A stretch of 64,000 nucleotides of DNA from the NCBI GenBank assembly GCA_003569205.1, contig BGOK01000013.1, positions 1 through 64,000 on the forward strand, read 5' to 3'. Shown one piece after another: positions 58,995 through 64,000 of this stretch (position 1 is the first letter of the stretch; every line of letters begins with the position of its first letter). Both the position numbers and the translations under genes were made by a program. Source of the stretch: Verrucomicrobiota bacterium (lineage in GTDB: Bacteria > Verrucomicrobiota > Verrucomicrobiia > Opitutales > UBA953). A model generated the notes under the pieces. The model did no database searches. It was not told the origin of the DNA and saw nothing but the letters and a program-made list of their open reading frames with translations.

Positions 58995-61717
58995 CAACCG
59001 AGAGAAGCTAGCATGCGCACGAGTTCATCGCGCTTTGTCTGGGCTTCGGTGAGTTGCTTCCGGGCGCCTTCCAGAATCTGCGGGGGCGCCTTCGAGACGA
59101 ACGTTTCGTTGGAGAGTTTGGCTTCGCCAGCGGTCACCGCCTTTTCGATCTTCTCGATTTCCTTAGCGAGCCGTACCTTCTCGGCACCGACGTCTAAGTT
59201 ATCGCCGACTTCAAGTAGGACAACGCCCACCGAGGTAACCGTGCCGGGGCGACCGTCAGCGTCAGTGATATAGTTTAATTCAGCGAGACCCGCCAAGCGG
59301 CTGACCTTATCGCGATTATGCTCAAGCAAAGCCTTAGCCGAGGCATCTTTGGCGATGACCGTGATGACGCTATCGCGTTTGTTCGCTTGGTTGGCTTGAG
59401 ATTTCATCGCGCGAACAGCAGCGACAAACTCACGGAGTAGGCCGACATCGGCAACCTTGGAGGTCATCATCTTCACCCCATGATCGCGGAGGACGCGCAG
59501 TAAATCACCGCCCGTACCGGTGCCATGGTTCTGAATGAAATCTTTCTCGGTACCGTAACCCAGCAGGTGCCAGAGTTCTTCGGTGATGAACGGGGCAATC
59601 GGGTGCAGCATCAAGAGGAACTGACGGAGTACGAGGTCCTGAACGGCTAAACAGTTGTCGCGCAAGGCCGGGTCGGCCAAGCGGGCCTTAGAGGCTTCGA
59701 CATACCAGTCGCAGAAGTCCCCCCAGAAGAACGTATAAAGGCCCTGCGAATAAGCGGTGAACTCATGCTCCTCGAGGCGTTGGCTCGTGGCGTCGGTGAG
59801 TTCCGCCAAGCCATGGAGGATGGCGAAGTCGTCATCGTCCAGTTGCGCAGGTTTCAGCCGCGCAGCGATGGCGGGCAGGGTACTGTTCTCGAACATCGGG
59901 CCCGACATCTGTCGGAAGCGTGCGGCGTTCCAGAGTTTGTTACAGAAGTTCCGTCCCTGGGAGACGCGATCTTCGTCAAAGAGGATGTCTTGTCCCTTGG
60001 GGGCGATAGACAGTAGGCCGAAGCGCAGGCCGTCGGCACCGAACTTAGCGATGAGGTCAAGCGGCTCGGGCGAGTTACCCAAGGACTTCGACATCTTCCG
60101 GCCCTGCTTATCGCGGATGATACCGTTAAAGTAGACGCGCTTGAACGGAATACGCTGGCGGATCTCGTCGTCCGTCAGGGTCTTCTTCTCGGGGCCGTGT
60201 AGTTCAAGGCCAGCGATAATCATGCGGGCGACCCATAGGAAGATGATATCGGGCCCAGTCGCGATCGCACCAGTGGGGTACCAATGCTGGAGTTCAGGGG
60301 TTGATTCACCGGGCTTTCGCCAGCCAATGGTCGCGAGGCACCAGAGCCACGAGGAGGCCCAAGTATCAAGCACATCCGGATCCTGTTCCCAGTTCTGCGG
60401 GTCGGCTGGCGGGGTGAGGGAGACGTGGCGATTGGCGGCCTCATTGCGGTCGGTCCCCTTGCGATACCAAACAGGGATGCGGTGGCCCCACCAGAGCTGA
60501 CGGCTGACGCACCAGTCCTGGATGTTTTCAAGCCAGTGGAGGTATGTCTTAGTCCAGCGTTCGGGGTGGAACTTGATGATACCCGTGGTGACGGCGCGCT
60601 TAGCTTCTTCGATCTTCGGGTAGTGGATGAACCACTGTTCGCTGAGGCGAGGTTCGATGGGCACGTCGGCCCGTTCGGAGAAGCCTACGGTGTTCTCATA
60701 AGGCTCAATCTTGACGAGGGCACCGAGCTCTTCGAGCAGTTTGGCAGCGGCGTCACGGGCCTTGAAGCGTTCCATACCGGCCAAAGGCCCAGCATCCGCG
60801 TTCATCGTACCGTCCGGATTCATCACATCGAGCACCGGCAGGCCATGGCGCTTGCCGATATCGAAGTCTGTCCGGTCATGAGCCGGGGTCACCTTGAGCA
60901 CACCGGTACCGAACTCGCGCTCAACCGCCGTGTCGCCAACAATCAGGATTTGGGCCCGCGGGAAGGGCCGCCAGACGTGTAGTCCAATGAGATGTTTGTA
61001 GCGTTCGTCTTCCGGGTGCACGGCCACCCCCGTGTCGCCCGGGATAGTCTCGGGTCGAGTGGTGGAAATCTCCAGGAATGTCCCCGGTTGTTCCACGACT
61101 TCATAACGCATCTTAAACAAGGAGCCCTTAGAGGGCTTCATGATTACTTCCTCGTCGGAGAGGCCCGTCTGCGATACTGGGCACCAGTTAACCATCCGTT
61201 TACCGCGATAGACATAGCCCCGCTCGTAGAGCGTGACGAAAGCCTGCAAGACCGCCTCCGAGTAACCAGCATCCAGCGTGTGTACCTTGCGATCCCAGTC
61301 ACACGAGGCGCCGAGCTTACGGAGCTGGTTCAGGATGATACCGCCGTGCTTGTCGCGCCATTCGGAAGCGACCTCAATGAACTTGTCGCGACCAAGGTCA
61401 TGGCGGGTCTTGCCATGGTTTTGGCGGAGATCTTTTTCGACGCGCGACTGCGTGGCGATACCGGCGTGGTCAGTGCCGGGGAGCCAGAGGGCGGATTTAC
61501 CTTCTTGGCGCGCGCGGCGCACCATGATGTCCTGTAAGGTATTATTCAGGAGGTGCCCCATGTGCAGAACGCCGGTCACATTGGGTGGCGGAATCATGAC
61601 CGCAAACGACTGACGGGTCGGGTCGACCTTACCGGCAAAGCAGCCGGCGGCGACCCAGCGGTCGTACCATTGTTGTTCGACCCCTTGGGGGTCGTAGGAC
61701 TTGGGAATTTCGGCCAT
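58994..61717 (-). CDS. valS: Valyl-tRNA synthetase
   Basis: 907 residues, typical for class I ValRS. HIGH motif: P-N-V-T-G-V-L-H-M-G-H-L-L-N-N; editing domain blocks E-T-I-P-G-D-T-G-V-A-V-H; KMSKS motif G-R-K-M-S-K-S-L-G-N; anticodon-binding region and a C-terminal coiled coil (V-R-L-A-K-E-I-E-K-I-E-K). It charges tRNA-Val in the cytoplasm. It begins close to the SRP RNA gene on the opposite strand. The coding sequence ends directly in the nagB start. Confidence 0.97.
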   Translation of the reverse strand: MAEIPKSYDPQGVEQQWYDRWVAAGCFAGKVDPTRQSFAVMIPPPNVTGVLHMGHLLNNTLQDIMVRRARQEGKSALWLPGTDHAGIATQSRVEKDLRQNHGKTRHDLGRDKFIEVASEWRDKHGGIILNQLRKLGASCDWDRKVHTLDAGYSEAVLQAFVTLYERGYVYRGKRMVNWCPVSQTGLSDEEVIMKPSKGSLFKMRYEVVEQPGTFLEISTTRPETIPGDTGVAVHPEDERYKHLIGLHVWRPFPRAQILIVGDTAVEREFGTGVLKVTPAHDRTDFDIGKRHGLPVLDVMNPDGTMNADAGPLAGMERFKARDAAAKLLEELGALVKIEPYENTVGFSERADVPIEPRLSEQWFIHYPKIEEAKRAVTTGIIKFHPERWTKTYLHWLENIQDWCVSRQLWWGHRIPVWYRKGTDRNEAANRHVSLTPPADPQNWEQDPDVLDTWASSWLWCLATIGWRKPGESTPELQHWYPTGAIATGPDIIFLWVARMIIAGLELHGPEKKTLTDDEIRQRIPFKRVYFNGIIRDKQGRKMSKSLGNSPEPLDLIAKFGADGLRFGLLSIAPKGQDILFDEDRVSQGRNFCNKLWNAARFRQMSGPMFENSTLPAIAARLKPAQLDDDDFAILHGLAELTDATSQRLEEHEFTAYSQGLYTFFWGDFCDWYVEASKARLADPALRDNCLAVQDLVLRQFLLMLHPIAPFITEELWHLLGYGTEKDFIQNHGTGTGGDLLRVLRDHGVKMMTSKVADVGLLREFVAAVRAMKSQANQANKRDSVITVIAKDASAKALLEHNRDKVSRLAGLAELNYITDADGRPGTVTSVGVVLLEVGDNLDVGAEKVRLAKEIEKIEKAVTAGEAKLSNETFVSKAPPQILEGARKQLTEAQTKRDELVRMLASLG

Positions 61718-61785
61718 CGGGAAGGGTGATGATTAGAGAGGAACTTGGGGGTTGAAAAGAGCGGATTGGTCACTCATCAAAGATG

Positions 61786-61885
61786 CAAGCTAGGCCCCAT
61801 GCAATGGGTGCCGACGAATCCCGCCAGGTCCGGAAGGAAGCAACGGCAGTCTGGTTCCCCGTGTGCCGTGGTCAGCCTAGCCCCT
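61786..61885 (+). ncRNA. ffs: Signal recognition particle RNA (small bacterial, 4.5S)
   Basis: About 100 bases with the closing helix GCTAGG (61789-61794) / CCTAGC (61876-61881). The hallmark apical segment GGTCCGGAAGGAAGCAAC (61828-61845) carries the GGAA tetraloop and the internal-loop bases that bind Ffh. It targets membrane and secreted proteins together with Ffh and FtsY. The ends are estimated from the closing helix. It is divergent from valS. Confidence 0.9.
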
Positions 61886-61949
61886 TTAACTTTTAAGCCC
61901 TTAAACAGGGCACTAGGTTTTCCTCCGCCGGCTTAATGACGGAAACAAA

Positions 61950-61985
61950 TTCTAAAACAAGAAAGGGTGCGAATTGCACCCTTTC
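61950..61985 (-). terminator. Rho-independent terminator of the lpdA transcript
   Basis: On the minus strand, stem GAAAGGGTGC/GCACCCTTTC (61961-61970 with 61976-61985, 5-base loop) is followed by TTGTTTTAG. It lies 24 bases past the lpdA stop. Confidence 0.8.
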
Positions 61986-62009
61986 GTTCGTTAAGTCTGC
62001 AGGCCGAAC

Positions 62010-63413
62010 TTAAAGCGAGTGAATACTCGACTTCGACACGGCCATGGCGGCTTCCTTAAAGGATTCGCTGATGGTCGGGTGGGCGAAGCAAGTCCGCGCG
62101 ATGTCTTCGGCGCTGGCGCCGTATTCCATGTGCGCACAAGCCGCGGCGATCATTTCGGAACCGCCACGGGCGACAATCTGCACGCCCAGAACCTTGTCGG
62201 TCTTAGCGTCGGCGATCACCTTTACGAAACCAGTCGTAGCGTCGGTGGCGATAGCACGGCCGTTACCAGCGAGTTGGAACTTGCCGACCTTGACCTCGAT
62301 ATTCTTGGCCTTGGCTTCCGACTCCAGCATGCCGACACCCGCAATTTCGGGGTCGGTGTAAATGACACCAGGGATGATGTTGTAATTTACGTGACCAGCC
62401 TTGCCGGCAATAATTTCGGCCGCCGCCACGCCTTCTTCTTCGGCCTTGTGGGCAAGCATCGGACCGGCGACAACGTCACCAATGGCGTAGACGCCTGGGA
62501 GGTTAGTGCGGAAATGACCGTCGATGATAACGCGGCCGCGCTCATCGAGCTTGAGGCCAGCTTCCGCAGCGCCGAGACCTTGGGTATTGGCCTTGCGACC
62601 AACCGCGACGAGGATCTTGTCGGCCGGGAATTCAAGGGGCTTGCCATCGCGTTCCGCCGTCAGGGCCAAGCCACCAGCACTCTTCTTAACGCCGGTTACC
62701 TTGGCACCGAGCTCGAACTTGATGCCCTGCTTTTCAAAAGCCTGCTGCGCGACCTTGGCGACGTCTTCATCGTAAGCCGGACCGCCAATGGAGGGGAGCA
62801 TTTCCACGACCGTGACTTGGGCGCCGAGGCGGGCCCAGACGGAGCCGAGCTCCAGGCCGATGGCACCGGAACCGACGACCACCATCTTTTCGGGGACGCT
62901 CTTGAGGGCGATGCCATGGTCGGATGAAATAACGCTTTCGCCATCAAACTTCATGAACGGCAGCTCGACGATGGACGAGCCAGTGGCGATGATGATGTTC
63001 TTGGTTTCGAGCGTGCGTTCGCCAGCCGTGCTGCGGACGAGGACCTTACCTGGCTGCTTGTCGAGGCGGCCGAGGCCTTGGACGATTTCGATGCCACGCT
63101 TGGAGACGAGGAACTTCACGCCCTGATTGAGCTGGGAGACAACCTTGTCTTTGTTGGCCATCATCGCGCCCACATCGATGGTCACCTTCTCGCCACCGAC
63201 GAGCCCGTGTTTCTTGCCATGAGTGACCTGATGGAAGACTTCGGTCGAGTGCAGGAGGGCTTTAGAAGGGATACAGCCGACATTCAAGCAGGTGCCGCCG
63301 AGGACGGGGTCCTTTTCGACGAGGGCTACTTTGAGGCCGAGTTGGGCGGCTTTAATGGCGGCGACATAACCGCCTGGGCCGGAACCGATGACAACGAGAT
63401 CGAGTTGAGACAT
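62010..63413 (-). CDS. lpdA: Dihydrolipoyl dehydrogenase (E3)
   Basis: 467 residues. FAD motif G-S-G-P-G-G-Y-V-A, redox disulfide G-G-T-C-L-N-V-G-C-I-P-S-K, NAD motif V-V-G-S-G-A-I-G-L-E, and the C-terminal H-P-T-I-S-E-S-F catalytic His. It reoxidises lipoamide for the 2-oxo-acid dehydrogenase complexes. It lies 19 bases after the E2 gene at 63433, so it is probably the dedicated E3 of the 2-oxoglutarate complex. A terminator follows. Confidence 0.96.
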   Translation of the reverse strand: MSQLDLVVIGSGPGGYVAAIKAAQLGLKVALVEKDPVLGGTCLNVGCIPSKALLHSTEVFHQVTHGKKHGLVGGEKVTIDVGAMMANKDKVVSQLNQGVKFLVSKRGIEIVQGLGRLDKQPGKVLVRSTAGERTLETKNIIIATGSSIVELPFMKFDGESVISSDHGIALKSVPEKMVVVGSGAIGLELGSVWARLGAQVTVVEMLPSIGGPAYDEDVAKVAQQAFEKQGIKFELGAKVTGVKKSAGGLALTAERDGKPLEFPADKILVAVGRKANTQGLGAAEAGLKLDERGRVIIDGHFRTNLPGVYAIGDVVAGPMLAHKAEEEGVAAAEIIAGKAGHVNYNIIPGVIYTDPEIAGVGMLESEAKAKNIEVKVGKFQLAGNGRAIATDATTGFVKVIADAKTDKVLGVQIVARGGSEMIAAACAHMEYGASAEDIARTCFAHPTISESFKEAAMAVSKSSIHSL

Positions 63414-63432
63414 TGAGGTGTAGAAAAAAGGA

Positions 63433-64000
63433 TTAGGCTCCGAAGAGCAGGGTGTGGGGCTCTTCGATGTACTGACGCACCTTGACGAGGAACGTCACGG
63501 CTTCTTTGCCATCGATGATCCGGTGGTCGTACGAGAGGGCGAGGTACATGATCGGACGGATGACGACCTGGCCGTTTTCAGCGACCGGGCGCTCGACGAT
63601 ATTGTGGAGGCCCATGATGGCTGCCTGCGGATGATTGAGAATCGGCGTGGACAACATCGAACCATAGATGCCGCCGTTAGAGATGGTGAAAACGCCGCCT
63701 TGTAGTTCGGGCAGCTGAATCTTGCCGTCGCGGGCCCGCTTACCGTAGTCGGTGATTGCCTTCTCGATCCCCGCGAAGCTGAGCGCGTCGCAATCGCGGA
63801 CGACCGGGACCATCAGGCCCTTCTCAGTGCCCACGGCTACGCCGATATCATAGAAATTATTTTCAACGATGTCCTCGCCGTCGAGCTGCGCATTGACTGC
63901 ACGCACATCCTTGAGCGCTTGGACCGCCGCCTTCACGAAGAAGGACATGAAACCGAGTTTGACCCCGTATTTCTTAAGGAATTCCTCGCCATGACGCTTA
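63433..64000 (-). CDS. sucB: 2-oxoglutarate dehydrogenase E2 (dihydrolipoamide succinyltransferase), C-terminal part, continues off the right edge
   Basis: The frame is open to position 64000, where it reads [21 protein letters not shown]. The catalytic domain is complete at its end: [35 protein letters not shown], and the active-site [12 protein letters not shown]. The G-T-E-K-G-L-M-V-P and S-T-P-I-L-N forms are typical of succinyl- rather than acetyltransferases. Lipoyl and E1/E3-binding domains lie outside the window. An internal ATG at 63946-63948 is not the start. lpdA follows 19 bases downstream. Confidence 0.92.
   Translation of the reverse strand, partial: KRHGEEFLKKYGVKLGFMSFFVKAAVQALKDVRAVNAQLDGEDIVENNFYDIGVAVGTEKGLMVPVVRDCDALSFAGIEKAITDYGKRARDGKIQLPELQGGVFTISNGGIYGSMLSTPILNHPQAAIMGLHNIVERPVAENGQVVIRPIMYLALSYDHRIIDGKEAVTFLVKVRQYIEEPHTLLFGA

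Noticed and set aside
1-64000. Mobile elements, integrases, prophage or CRISPR-Cas genes
   Set aside because: No transposase, integrase, phage structural or cas-like protein was recognised on either strand.

Overview
The window is most likely from a Gram-negative bacterium of the PVC superphylum, probably Verrucomicrobiota (Opitutales-like). The evidence is a DUF1549/DUF1553 + DUF1501 gene pair, three secreted sulfatases, a DUF5069 gene, a NahK-type kinase with a sugar nucleotidyltransferase, and outer-membrane functions (LpxR-type deacylase, Mla-type ABC system, OmpA-like lipoprotein). The assignment rests on gene content alone. Gene starts rarely show a Shine-Dalgarno sequence. Several genes instead have a -10-like hexamer 6-9 bases before the ATG, which points to leaderless transcripts.

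Layout. 1-670: a frameshifted DNRLRE-type secreted protein running off the left edge, and a C-terminal scrap of an M13 peptidase. 869-7604: an accessory array of five SEL1-repeat genes and two genes carrying DUF805 (one gene has both domains). Five copies of one upstream element precede members of this array. 7718-9719: a pterin dehydratase (phhB) and a papain-like protease whose 5' end is borrowed from the SEL1 family. 9809-19179: tRNA-Ile(CAU), a Tat-exported phosphoesterase lipoprotein, a sulfatase, an ADP-ribosylglycohydrolase, the DUF1549/1553-DUF1501 pair, two small genes and a double-thioredoxin protein.

19370-25504: a CPA2 antiporter, then a minus-strand sugar-catabolism operon (mutarotase-like, phosphomannose-isomerase-like cupin, TIM-barrel isomerase, Gfo/Idh/MocA dehydrogenase), with G-rich tracts flanking the dehydrogenase gene. 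25609-31699: glutaredoxin, sulfatase, HupE/UreJ-type membrane protein, PEBP, sulfatase and YHYH protein. 31792-39695: truA, ruvX, a MoeB-rhodanese fusion, an OmpA-like lipoprotein, a DsbD-like reductase with unusual domain order, an ATP-grasp-like protein and prfB. 39910-49382: a frameshifted M16 peptidase and a long minus-strand operon led by the Mla/MCE lipid-transport genes.

49474-53082: lpxR-like, ppx/gppA-like, SCO-like and a His-rich secreted protein in overlapping order. 53072-61717: valS leading into an amino-sugar operon (nagB, ROK, PIG-L deacetylase, nucleotidyltransferase, NahK-like kinase, UDP-sugar epimerase). 61786-64000: SRP RNA, lpdA and the end of the 2-oxoglutarate dehydrogenase E2 gene.

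Three long genes are each broken by one missing base in a short homopolymer (near 275, 23553 and 40457). That pattern may be sequencing error rather than decay. No CRISPR array, transposase, prophage or rRNA gene was seen.
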